Below, piece after piece: positions 53,954 to 61,863 of a stretch of DNA of 64,000 bases (positions are counted from its first letter, which is position 1; each line of letters starts with the position of its first letter). Source of the stretch: PNNG01 sp046291695 (GTDB taxonomy: Bacteria; Bacteroidota; Bacteroidia; UBA7662); the NCBI GenBank assembly GCA_046291695.1, contig JBKBSO010000003.1:124001-188000 (forward strand), given 5' to 3'. A program made the position numbers and the translations under genes. The notes below the pieces were generated by a model, which worked only from the letters and a program-made list of their open reading frames with translations, had not been told where the DNA came from and ran no database searches.

Positions 53954-54433
53954 TCAACAACCTACTTCTCGGTTACAAAGCTCATAGGCTTCATTTATGC
54001 CCGATTTGGTTTTAGGGATTGCAATGAGTTGCATGGGATACGTAATCATTTGAGCAAGCAAGCAGCCTGATTTAGGTGATTGCAACTCAGCTATTACCCT
54101 CAAAGACTTTTTAGAACCGCGCACTTCAAGGGCTTCGATTTTATATCCTGAGGTGGCTTTTTGACCACCATAAATGAGCAAAAGGTCGTATTCACCGAAA
54201 TAAACGGAGTAGTCGTATTCGTGGCTTACAGGCTCCAACCCCAATGCAGCAATCAGCTTGTCCATATCATTCATTGAACGCATCAGGTAAAAACCAGGGG
54301 CTGCGTTTTCGTTACTCAGGCGATAATCGACTGGGACAATTTCGTAGGCCAAAGCTACCGGTTTATGCGTTCTACAGCCAGTCAACAGCAGCGCAGCCGT
54401 CAAAAGCATTAAAAAAAGTGACGTTAATTTCAT
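53954..54433 (-). CDS. PrcB-like lipoprotein, paralogue B
   Basis: 159 residues. Signal with lipobox LTGC (LMLLTAALLLTGC), then the same C-terminal pattern as its neighbour: LIYGGQKATSGYKIEALEV and GCLLAQMITYPMQLIAIPKT. Sequence identity between the two is highest in this core and low elsewhere, as expected for an old duplication. Both contain two or three Cys that might form a disulphide. Function unknown. Confidence 0.73.
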   Translation of the reverse strand: MKLTSLFLMLLTAALLLTGCRTHKPVALAYEIVPVDYRLSNENAAPGFYLMRSMNDMDKLIAALGLEPVSHEYDYSVYFGEYDLLLIYGGQKATSGYKIEALEVRGSKKSLRVIAELQSPKSGCLLAQMITYPMQLIAIPKTKSGINEAYELCNREVGC

Positions 54434-54524
54434 GACTTGGTTCTAAGGTTTGCTTGCTGCCAAATTGCCATAGGGCAAGCTTCGGCTAAGATCTGAAAAT
54501 TTGCGCAAACTTTATATCCGTCGG

Positions 54525-55658
54525 TTATGCCAGCTCTTCGGCAATAGTACGTTCATACAGCTGTTCATAAAGCGGAAGAATTTTGGCCATGTCGAAGCGC
54601 TTAGCTTGAGCCAGTGCCTCTGCTCTAAAGGCATTTAACCGATTGTCGTCGCTCAGGATTTCGAGACTAAATCGGATCATGGCTTCGGTATCCTCTACGG
54701 CAGCCAGGAATCCTGTTTTACCATGGATGTTTACTTCAGGCAAGCCGCCGGCATTGCTGCTCACTACAGGTACTTGGCAGGCCATGGCTTCGAGTGCGGC
54801 CAATCCAAAACTTTCGGTTTCGGAAGGCATAAGAAAAAGATCGCTTACTGAAAGGATTTCTTCGATGGCCTCTTGTTTACCCAAAAAGCGTACATCGTCG
54901 CAAAGCTGTAATTCGCGACACATTTGTTCGGCTTTTTGTCTTTCGGGGCCATCGCCCACTAAAATAAGTTTGGCCGGTAAGCTATCGCGAATGCCTTTAA
55001 AGGTATTGATCACCTGATCGATCCGCTTTACTTTCCGGAAATTAGACACATGGGTAATGATGCGTTCGCCGTTGGGGGCGATGGCCATTTTAAAATGGCT
55101 TTTTGCTTTGTGTGAAAACCGGGTCAGGTCGATAAAATTGGGAATAACCTCAATTTCGCGATGTACATGAAAATGCCGGTAGGTGTCGGCCTTTAAAAAA
55201 TCAGATACTGCGGTAACGGAATCGCTTTGGTTGATCGCATAACTCACCACCGGTTCGTAAGTAGGATCTTTACCAACCAAGGTAACATCGGTGCCATGCA
55301 AAGTAGTAACAATTGCCACTCTAATGCCCTGAGAAGCGAGAATTTGTTGGGCCAAATTGGCTGCCGTAGCATGCGGAATGGCGTAATGTACATGCAGTAA
55401 TTCGAGCTTTTCGTATTTCACTACATCCACCAACTTACTCGTTAAGGCCAGCAAATAGGGCGAATGTTCAAAAAGCGGATAGTGCACCATGGCTACTTCG
55501 TGGTAGTAGATATTTTCCATGAAGATATCTAGCCGGGCAGGCTGGGTGTAACTAATGAAATGTACTTTATGACCCCTAGCAGCCAGGCCTTTGCCCAGTT
55601 CGGTGGCCACAACGCCACTACCGCCATAGGTAGGATAACATACGATGCCAATGTTCAT
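54525..55658 (-). CDS. bshA: Bacillithiol biosynthesis glycosyltransferase BshA
   Basis: 377 residues. BshA joins UDP-GlcNAc and L-malate to give N-acetylglucosaminyl-malate, the first step of bacillithiol synthesis. The GT4 fold is clear: GIVCYPTYGGSGVVATELGK, HVHYAIPHA, THVSNFRKVKRIDQVI, LVGDGPER and the nucleotide-sugar site SETESFGLAALEAMACQVPVV. BshB and BshC are not in the window. It starts divergently from the Crp/Fnr gene. Confidence 0.93.
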   Translation of the reverse strand: MNIGIVCYPTYGGSGVVATELGKGLAARGHKVHFISYTQPARLDIFMENIYYHEVAMVHYPLFEHSPYLLALTSKLVDVVKYEKLELLHVHYAIPHATAANLAQQILASQGIRVAIVTTLHGTDVTLVGKDPTYEPVVSYAINQSDSVTAVSDFLKADTYRHFHVHREIEVIPNFIDLTRFSHKAKSHFKMAIAPNGERIITHVSNFRKVKRIDQVINTFKGIRDSLPAKLILVGDGPERQKAEQMCRELQLCDDVRFLGKQEAIEEILSVSDLFLMPSETESFGLAALEAMACQVPVVSSNAGGLPEVNIHGKTGFLAAVEDTEAMIRFSLEILSDDNRLNAFRAEALAQAKRFDMAKILPLYEQLYERTIAEELA

Positions 55659-55785
55659 GTGTGTGCGAAGCTATGAAGTTTACAACAGCAAAAATTGAAA
55701 AAAGTGGCATTTAAGCGAAAAAATCTACCCAACTATCTTTCCAAGCCAACCGACACAGCCCATTGTCCCTGTCGAAACAAAATAT

Positions 55786-55801
55786 TATGATTTCAGTCAT
55801 A
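55786..55801. promoter_or_regulatory. Candidate CRP/FNR-type operator
   Basis: TATGA-N6-TCATA is a perfect inverted repeat with the spacing of CRP sites (TGTGA-N6-TCACA); the flanks (ATTATGA/TCATATT) extend it to 6 of 7 matches. It lies 63 bp upstream of the Crp/Fnr start, in the gap shared with divergent bshA. A GAACTTTG sequence at 55823-55830 resembles a -7 box; if real, the operator would be centred near -41, the class II activation position. Confidence 0.5.
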
Positions 55802-55864
55802 TTAATACCCGATTGCGATGTTGAACTTTGGATCTGATTTCACCCTAGTAAATACAGCCCCAGC

Positions 55865-56488
55865 ATGTCGCACCAACTCCCAAGAACCTATCCCGACCAA
55901 ATCGACCGTGATTTACTGTATGCTTGGGGTGCTCTAAGTACTAAACACGAAAAAGGCGATCAGATCTTTATGGAAGGTGATAGCGCACGTTACTATTATC
56001 AGATTGAGCAGGGTTCGGTACGCATGTTTAATCTCTCTCGAGAGGGCAAAGAATACACACAGGGCATGTTTTATGAAGGGCAAAGCTTTGGCGAGCCACC
56101 GCTATTCATCGATGAAGCGTACCCTGCTTCAGCCATGGCATGCGAACCAACTGTGGTGATACGAATATCAAAAAGCAGCTTAATGAATCTGCTCGAAGAA
56201 TACCCCCCTTTACAGCGTTCGTTTTTGGTTATGATGTCGCGCAGGGCCTATCAAAAGGCCATCAGTGCCCGTGATAATATGATTGCTAACCCAGAACAGC
56301 GCATTCTTAATATTCTAAAAAATTGTCGAGAGCAAGCCGGCCAGCCTGATGGAAGGATACGTATTCCTTACACCCGGCAGGAGCTTGCCAATTTTACCGG
56401 GCTGCGCGTAGAAACCATTATTCGCACCCTTAGTAAAATGCAGGAAGAAGGCAAGGTTGAAATCAAAAACCGCAAGCTTTACTGTTGA
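55865..56488 (+). CDS. Crp/Fnr-family transcriptional regulator
   Basis: 207 residues. N-terminal cyclic-nucleotide-binding-type beta roll (EKGDQIFMEGDSARYYYQIEQGSVRM, GQSFGEPPLF), dimerisation helix and a C-terminal winged HTH (TRQELANFTGLRVETIIRTL). No N-terminal cysteine cluster is present, so it is not an oxygen-sensing FNR with a 4Fe-4S cluster; NO- or haem-sensing (DNR-like) or another ligand is possible. It is coupled to the next gene by TGATG overlap and stands opposite the nos operon, so a role in nitrogen-oxide control is likely but inferred. Confidence 0.9.
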   Translation: MSHQLPRTYPDQIDRDLLYAWGALSTKHEKGDQIFMEGDSARYYYQIEQGSVRMFNLSREGKEYTQGMFYEGQSFGEPPLFIDEAYPASAMACEPTVVIRISKSSLMNLLEEYPPLQRSFLVMMSRRAYQKAISARDNMIANPEQRILNILKNCREQAGQPDGRIRIPYTRQELANFTGLRVETIIRTLSKMQEEGKVEIKNRKLYC

Positions 56489-57726
56489 TGGAAGCCCGTT
56501 GGTATGTTCGGTTATCGCTGCTGAGCTTTTTAAGCATTACGCTCATGGGCTTGCTCATGCGTGCCAAAGTGGTTTTTGAAATGCCTTGGGTTGTTCAAAA
56601 GCACCTCCAACTCGGACATGCGTTTTTCGCATTGAATGGCTGGGTAAGTTTTAGCTTACTGTGGCTAATTTGGATAATGTTCAGGAAAAAGTTTGCTTGT
56701 CAGTCAAAACTCATGCCTTGGCTTTTAGGCGGACAATATATGTTGTCTTGGGTGCTATTTGCCGTGTACTTAAGGCATGGTATGGGCTATTGGTCATTTT
56801 TAGTGGAGGAGCTCATGTTTGCTTGGATGATTTTAACAGCCGCACACTATATCTATTTGCTATGCACACTGACTTCAAGTCGAGTCCTCAGGCATTGGCT
56901 GTTTCCGGCATTAACGTTTAATTTACTGGCGGGAGCAGGCTTGATGTACCTGGCATGGCATTTCATGCACCGTAGCTTAAGTATGCAACAATACCTCACA
57001 GGATTCTACAGCTATTTACATTATCAATACAACGGATGGTTTCTGTTTGGCGCCATGGCAATAACAACCGCCGACTGGACGGCCGACAAGCGTTCGGGGG
57101 GGTATGCATGGATTAAAGCACTGGCTTTTCTTACAATGGCGGGGATTTTATTATCCTTACTCTGGCATCCTATGCCGCTTTGGCTGTATGTGTTTGCCAT
57201 TGGTGTGGCCATTGCGCAATTATTGGTTTGGCTGCGCTGGATTCATCTCAATCAGGTACTGTTAATAACAGAATCAAAAAAGCTTGGGCAACCCATAAAC
57301 TGGCTCCTAAAGTTGGCCGGAGCCGCTATTGTAGCCCGCATGATTTTCCAGATTTTAAGCACCATTCCGGCGCTCGAAAAGATAGCATTCAGCTTCAGAC
57401 CCATTGTTATTGCCTATTTACACCTGATTCTGTTGGGTGTTTTTAGTAGTTTTTTGCTGTATTGGCTGATTCGAGAAGGCTGGTTGCCCAACAATCGTTT
57501 GGTTAAAATTTGCATTTGGCTCTTTTTATCGGCATTTCTGAGTACCGAAAGCCTTTTAGCACTGCAAGGCATGGCCTCGATGAGTTACAGCCAAATCCCG
57601 CTCGCTAACGAATTGCTTTTGGTGTTTACTGCTTTGTTCCCGTTGTCGGCGGCGGGGCTATGTTGGGCAGCATGGCTTCATAAGCCGCTTCATCGGGGGG
57701 CTGGTTTAACACCCGAGCTTGCATGA
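56488..57726 (+). CDS. Polytopic membrane protein of unknown function, coupled to the Crp/Fnr gene
   Basis: 412 residues from the ATG at 56488 (TGATG overlap with the regulator). About eleven or twelve transmembrane helices. The pattern HLQLGHAFFALNGWVSFSL near 40-55 and YSYLHYQYNGWFLF near 175 recalls the histidine-bearing helices of haem-copper oxidase subunit I or NnrS-type proteins (H..FA..GW), and AYLHLILLGVF gives another His on a late helix. This is a weak resemblance, not a family assignment. Its last 101 bp overlap the convergent haemoglobin gene. Confidence 0.65.
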   Translation: MEARWYVRLSLLSFLSITLMGLLMRAKVVFEMPWVVQKHLQLGHAFFALNGWVSFSLLWLIWIMFRKKFACQSKLMPWLLGGQYMLSWVLFAVYLRHGMGYWSFLVEELMFAWMILTAAHYIYLLCTLTSSRVLRHWLFPALTFNLLAGAGLMYLAWHFMHRSLSMQQYLTGFYSYLHYQYNGWFLFGAMAITTADWTADKRSGGYAWIKALAFLTMAGILLSLLWHPMPLWLYVFAIGVAIAQLLVWLRWIHLNQVLLITESKKLGQPINWLLKLAGAAIVARMIFQILSTIPALEKIAFSFRPIVIAYLHLILLGVFSSFLLYWLIREGWLPNNRLVKICIWLFLSAFLSTESLLALQGMASMSYSQIPLANELLLVFTALFPLSAAGLCWAAWLHKPLHRGAGLTPELA

Positions 57727-58072
57727 GGTAACCAATATTGCGCGAACGCAGCTTAAGTTGATCAGCCATAAAACCTTCATATAAACTATCAATACTCGCA
57801 TGAAAGCACTTGAGCCAATTCATGAAGTGCTCAGGTTCCAGTTTTTTTTGCTGGTGAAGGTGTTGGTGGCTAATCATAGGGTTCCCTTGATAATTCCCCG
57901 TATGAAAAAGGCTGTTTTCCCAATAATCACACATTCGCGATAAGTGATCGGGAAGTTTGGCTCGAAACGCTTCACCAAAATAAAAGTTCATGCCCTCATC
58001 GCGCAACAGCTCATGATAAAAGTGTTGCACAATTCGCTCAATATCAGCTCGACTTTTAATGTCGGTTTTCAT
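57626..58072 (-). CDS. Group III truncated haemoglobin
   Basis: 148 residues from the ATG at 58072, which begins 1 bp after the nosY stop. Helix pattern of 2-on-2 globins: IERIVQHFYHELLRDEGM, LPDHLSRMCDYWENSLF, then the proximal-His segment NPMISHQHLHQQKKLEPEHF (His69 or a near neighbour) and NWLKCFHASIDSLY. Such globins bind NO, O2 or nitrite and are thought to detoxify NO or supply it to respiratory enzymes. The gene extends 101 bp past the end of the convergent membrane protein gene. It is last in the nos run. Confidence 0.9.
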   Translation of the reverse strand: MKTDIKSRADIERIVQHFYHELLRDEGMNFYFGEAFRAKLPDHLSRMCDYWENSLFHTGNYQGNPMISHQHLHQQKKLEPEHFMNWLKCFHASIDSLYEGFMADQLKLRSRNIGYLMQARVLNQPPDEAAYEAMLPNIAPPPTTGTKQ

Positions 58073-58073
58073 C

Positions 58074-58841
58074 TTATAAATCTTTTCTACGAAAAATGCG
58101 AGTTGCAAATCCAATCGGAATCAATGACCACAATATGAGCAAAAGCGTCGAAAAAATACCGCCTTGTGCACTTCCAAAAAATTGCTTGAAAAACGCACCG
58201 CTATAGCCCATCAGGGCTGAGATATCGAGCTCAAGCATCATCATAATGCGTGCAAGGTCAACTGGATTCAAGCTCACCAGGGCCAGAGTAGCACGTTCGA
58301 GCGGGTATTCGCTGAAGTGATAAATAAACCACATGATGAAGGCATCGTAAATGAGCGCAAAATAAAGCCAAAACAACAACGCCAAACCAATGGCCTTGGC
58401 TTTATCGCGGGTTAATACACTGCTCAAAAATGCGAGCGATACAAAAGCCACTGTTAGCATGCTGCCGGTAAAAAGCAACAACATTCCCCCTACAGCCCCG
58501 CCATAAATTATCATAGGAACGCCTACTCCAATGAGGTAGGCCAATACCAACGAAATTACGGTAGCCAGAAATTCAGCCAAAAAAATGAGTCGCCGATCCA
58601 CGGGCTGGGCCAGCATGAGCTCAATAAATTCATAAGAGTTATAAAAATGTATGGTTGTAAAAACCACGCTTACCAAGGGTACTACTATAAGTACAATATT
58701 CATCAAACTGAGCAATACCTTGGAGGTATCGCCATCGAGCTGAAACATGCCGATGCTGCTCAACAAGAGCAACAATGTATAGAACAAAATGAATCGGGTG
58801 CGAACAATGTCGAGCAATATATATCGGATAAGTTGTAGCAT
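58074..58841 (-). CDS. nosY: Nos ABC transporter permease NosY
   Basis: 255 residues from the ATG at 58841 (ABC2-type membrane protein; the frame continues upstream over nosF and is not used). Six hydrophobic segments, for example LFYTLLLLLSSIGMF, NIVLIVVPLVSVVFTTIHF and LIYDAFIMWFIYHF. With NosF and NosD it forms the complex that supports CuZ-site maturation of N2O reductase, perhaps moving a sulphur species. It lies 10 bp downstream of nosF and 1 bp upstream of the haemoglobin start. Confidence 0.9.
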   Translation of the reverse strand: MLQLIRYILLDIVRTRFILFYTLLLLLSSIGMFQLDGDTSKVLLSLMNIVLIVVPLVSVVFTTIHFYNSYEFIELMLAQPVDRRLIFLAEFLATVISLVLAYLIGVGVPMIIYGGAVGGMLLLFTGSMLTVAFVSLAFLSSVLTRDKAKAIGLALLFWLYFALIYDAFIMWFIYHFSEYPLERATLALVSLNPVDLARIMMMLELDISALMGYSGAFFKQFFGSAQGGIFSTLLLILWSLIPIGFATRIFRRKDL

Positions 58842-58851
58842 GTCAGAATGT

Positions 58852-59568
58852 TTAAGAATCCTGAAGTTGGGCTGATATGATACATGAAATGGCCTTGCCC
58901 AACCGTTCTTCACCGGTTTCTTCTTTGAGTTGGGCAATCGCATTGCTGTACACCAAATTGCCTTCGTACAAATAAATGACATCAGTTGCCAAATGATCAA
59001 GATCGCTCATGATGTGCGAGGTGATAATAACTAGCTTGCCGGCTTCTTTTTCCTTGATGATTTTGTCTTTGAGAAGCTCCACCGACAAAGGATCGAGGCC
59101 GGCCGTGGGCTCATCTAAGATGAGAATAGGCGGATTGAATAAAAAAGCCAGGGCTGCACTCACTTTTTGACGGGTCCCACCCGACAAGGTGTGCATGCGC
59201 TTGTTGTACATGTCGCGCAACCTAAAGGTGTCAAGTAGCTCCTCATCGAGCAAATCATGACTTTTTCGAATGTCTTTAATCATGGAAAACAATTGCCCTA
59301 TGGTCATATTCCCCGGATAGCGTCCAATTTGAGGCATATAGCCCAATTGATTCCGATATTGCCAATGATGGAGCACCGACTCACCCCCGACTACAATATC
59401 ACCCGATTTCGGAAGAACAAGGCCTAAAATACATTTGATAAGCGTGGTTTTGCCCGAGCCATTAGGTCCGATAAGTGCATAGGCGTGTCCCGACGACAAT
59501 TCCAAACTGATATCCTTGAGCGCTTGGAGTCGTCCAAATTGTTTATTGAGTTTATATACCGAGATCAT
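58852..59568 (-). CDS. nosF: Nos ABC transporter ATP-binding protein NosF
   Basis: 238 residues, cytoplasmic ABC ATPase. Walker A GPNGSGKTTLIKC (34-46), Q-loop MPQIGRYPG, signature LSGGTRQK, Walker B ILILDEPTAGLDP and H-loop ITSHIMSD. It energises NosDFY. The start overlaps the nosD stop by 17 bp. The short C-terminal tail (RLGKAISCIISAQL) has no extra domain. Confidence 0.93.
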   Translation of the reverse strand: MISVYKLNKQFGRLQALKDISLELSSGHAYALIGPNGSGKTTLIKCILGLVLPKSGDIVVGGESVLHHWQYRNQLGYMPQIGRYPGNMTIGQLFSMIKDIRKSHDLLDEELLDTFRLRDMYNKRMHTLSGGTRQKVSAALAFLFNPPILILDEPTAGLDPLSVELLKDKIIKEKEAGKLVIITSHIMSDLDHLATDVIYLYEGNLVYSNAIAQLKEETGEERLGKAISCIISAQLQDS

Positions 59569-60793
59569 TTGCTTTCATTTGAGGTTGGTTGTCGCGCAGG
59601 TCGATGGGAATAATTGCAGGCATTACCTTTTCGGCTTTTTCCATGAGGTAAACTAAAAAGCTTCGCCACAGCAGCATAGCTGCAGGTACCCGCTCACTTA
59701 AACTGGCAAACAAGCTAACGGGATAATGTGGAACATCGCCCCGGCCATCCCTATCAAGATCATAGCCTTGGTACTTATCCCAATAATTGCCATCAATTTT
59801 ATTGAGCACCACATGACCATTGGTTGCCATGTCGAAAGTATTGGCAATAAAATTGTTTCCACTAAAGTGATTATCATCGCAGCTGGCTTGGAGTTGAATG
59901 GCCCAACCGTTCGATTGAAACAAATTGCCTTCGAACTGCGTACGGCTGGTTCCCTCCATGTAAATACCGGAGGTATTATTCAAAAATTGGTTGCCACGCA
60001 CTTCACTATCCCGGATGTCTTTAAGCAACATACCATAGGCGGCAGCGCCCCAATTTTGCTCAAATACATTGTTGATCATACGTACCCCTTTGGTATACAT
60101 CACCGCTACACCTGCTCCATTGTTGCGAAAAACATTCTCGCGGTACTCGTTATCATTAGAAAACATGAAATGAAGTCCGTATCGCATGTTTTTATGGCTC
60201 TGATTTTTGTATATGCGGGCGTTGGTTACGAATTCAAAATAAATCCCATCACGGTGCCCGGTAATGTGGTTTTTTTCGATGCGGGCATGGTTACACTTCC
60301 ACAAGTGAATACCGTTGCCCAATTCATATTCATTAGCAGCCGTAGCCACCAATCGGTTACCCGCAATGTAGGCTGAGTCGCTGTTAGAAAGGTGAATGCC
60401 AAAAAAGGTTTCTTCGAATTTGTTATTCAAAATACGTACGCCATGTGCGTCGTGTACCTTAATACCGGCATAATCGTCCATATTCGAACGTCCCGAGCGA
60501 CGGAAGGTCAGCCGCAAAATGCTCACCCTGGCCTTGGCAATGGTGAGGATTTCGAACTTTCCTTGCCCGTCGAGCACAGCACCCGGCTCGCCTATAAGTA
60601 CGAGGTTCTTTTGAATGATCACATTGCCTTCGGCATAGGTACCTGCCTGCAGCCGGATGGTGTCGCCCGGCTGTGCCCTTTCAACAGCAGCGGTCAAACC
60701 GGGCTGCTGCGGACTGATGTGCCAGGTACGTGGCAGAGCGAATCCGCTGTAACTTAACAAGCCCAGCAGCACGCTTATGAGGAAGGTTTTCAT
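59552..60793 (-). CDS. nosD: Nos maturation protein NosD (periplasmic beta-helix)
   Basis: 413 residues from the ATG at 60793 (ATGA overlap with the nosL stop). Signal peptide MKTFLISVLLGLLSYSGFA. A right-handed parallel beta-helix is built of ~22-residue PbH1 coils with Asn ladders (VHDAHGVRILNNKFEETF, SDSAYIAGNRL, HARIEKNHITGHRDG). The C-terminal part has the conserved GNYWDKYQGYDLDRDGRGD. NosD delivers copper and/or sulphide to the CuZ site of NosZ together with NosFY. Confidence 0.93.
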   Translation of the reverse strand: MKTFLISVLLGLLSYSGFALPRTWHISPQQPGLTAAVERAQPGDTIRLQAGTYAEGNVIIQKNLVLIGEPGAVLDGQGKFEILTIAKARVSILRLTFRRSGRSNMDDYAGIKVHDAHGVRILNNKFEETFFGIHLSNSDSAYIAGNRLVATAANEYELGNGIHLWKCNHARIEKNHITGHRDGIYFEFVTNARIYKNQSHKNMRYGLHFMFSNDNEYRENVFRNNGAGVAVMYTKGVRMINNVFEQNWGAAAYGMLLKDIRDSEVRGNQFLNNTSGIYMEGTSRTQFEGNLFQSNGWAIQLQASCDDNHFSGNNFIANTFDMATNGHVVLNKIDGNYWDKYQGYDLDRDGRGDVPHYPVSLFASLSERVPAAMLLWRSFLVYLMEKAEKVMPAIIPIDLRDNQPQMKANDLGI

Positions 60794-61233
60794 CGCTGTA
60801 GCTTTTGGCGCACATCGGACCAACTCATGCGCACTGCCTGCCAGTTGCTCCTATGTTCATTACAGGCTTCGCTGCTGCTAAAGGCGGCAAAACCGCTGGC
60901 CATGGGGCTCCTGATCCCCTCAGCGTAGAGGAAACAGGCCTGACCTGCTTCCACATACGTCTGAGGTTCGTTAAAAACAAACACTACACTATGGGCTATT
61001 TCCTCCTCGGTAAAACCCTGCTGTTGTCGGAAACTCCAATAGCAATTCAAATCGTCGAAAACGAAAATCTTACCTTTTTTCGTAACCAACTCAGCACCAT
61101 ATCTCGGATCGGAAATAATCATTTTGCAATGGTTACAAGCGTCTTTTCCAAATTCGATGGGGCGAGGCTGCGGGTCGCACGACCAAAGCAGCACAACGCC
61201 TAGGAAACACAACAGCAGCAGGGATTTATTCAT
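60790..61233 (-). CDS. nosL: Nos copper chaperone lipoprotein NosL
   Basis: 147 residues. Lipobox LWSC at 16-19 (Cys19 lipidated). The Cu(I) motif DACNHCKMII (C33, C36, M38) is exact for the family, followed by the ELVTKKGKIFVFDDLNCY segment. NosL binds copper and passes it to NosZ. The stop overlaps the nosD ATG, and it starts 2 bp after the upstream membrane protein stop. Confidence 0.93.
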   Translation of the reverse strand: MNKSLLLLCFLGVVLLWSCDPQPRPIEFGKDACNHCKMIISDPRYGAELVTKKGKIFVFDDLNCYWSFRQQQGFTEEEIAHSVVFVFNEPQTYVEAGQACFLYAEGIRSPMASGFAAFSSSEACNEHRSNWQAVRMSWSDVRQKLQR

Positions 61234-61235
61234 GA

Positions 61236-61817
61236 TTAAGCGATTTTATGAGGTTGACGGTAATGAAGCACAAGACTGACGATGACCAGCACTCCTGAAA
61301 GACCTAATACGATACCCCCAACATCGGGAGCCGAATAGGCAATGAAATTGAGCAGTTCTTTGGTGCCTATGAGCGGAGGTTGATACACCATGCCTGGCAC
61401 CTTAATGGCAGCTTGAGGGTCGAGATTGTGACCGTAATCGTAGCCCCAGAGGTAAAAATCAACCAAGCCGGCTGTTCCCGCTGCGATGAGTAAAACAAGA
61501 AAAGTCCATACCAACCACCTTCTGCCAACCGCTGCCGACGTCAAGCCTATGGCAATAAGGCCAGCAAGTATATAGGGCATAATCGAAAATTCAGGAAACA
61601 TATCGGCTTTGATGTATTTCATGCCGATGTAGTGGTTCAGGCCGTTGATGATGTCAACATCACCGGTGATTTGGTGTAGCCAGATTTTCATGTGCAACCA
61701 TTCAGGATATTGTGGAGCCCACATTTGTATCTGCCAAAAGGGCACAAAAAAAGCAATGATCATGATCCCGGAGGCCAATGCAATCAACAAGCGATGTGCG
61801 TTATTTAGCTTTTGCAT
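61236..61817 (-). CDS. Membrane protein of unknown function between nosZ and nosL
   Basis: 193 residues, four hydrophobic segments (about 10-28, 78-97, 103-122 and 160-185). A large exported loop between the first and second helices carries HMKIWLHQITG, NGLNHYIGMKYI and MFPEF, with several His and Met that could bind copper, and a second loop has DYGHNLDPQAAI. I recall a protein of this kind in this position in other clade II nos clusters, but without a known role. Tight spacing (2 bp to nosL, 46 bp to nosZ) places it in the operon. A copper or redox role is inference. Confidence 0.65.
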   Translation of the reverse strand: MQKLNNAHRLLIALASGIMIIAFFVPFWQIQMWAPQYPEWLHMKIWLHQITGDVDIINGLNHYIGMKYIKADMFPEFSIMPYILAGLIAIGLTSAAVGRRWLVWTFLVLLIAAGTAGLVDFYLWGYDYGHNLDPQAAIKVPGMVYQPPLIGTKELLNFIAYSAPDVGGIVLGLSGVLVIVSLVLHYRQPHKIA

Positions 61818-61863
61818 GTGATTTTAAATGTGAGGAGCAGGCTAGGCCTGCTCCTCTGTATCC

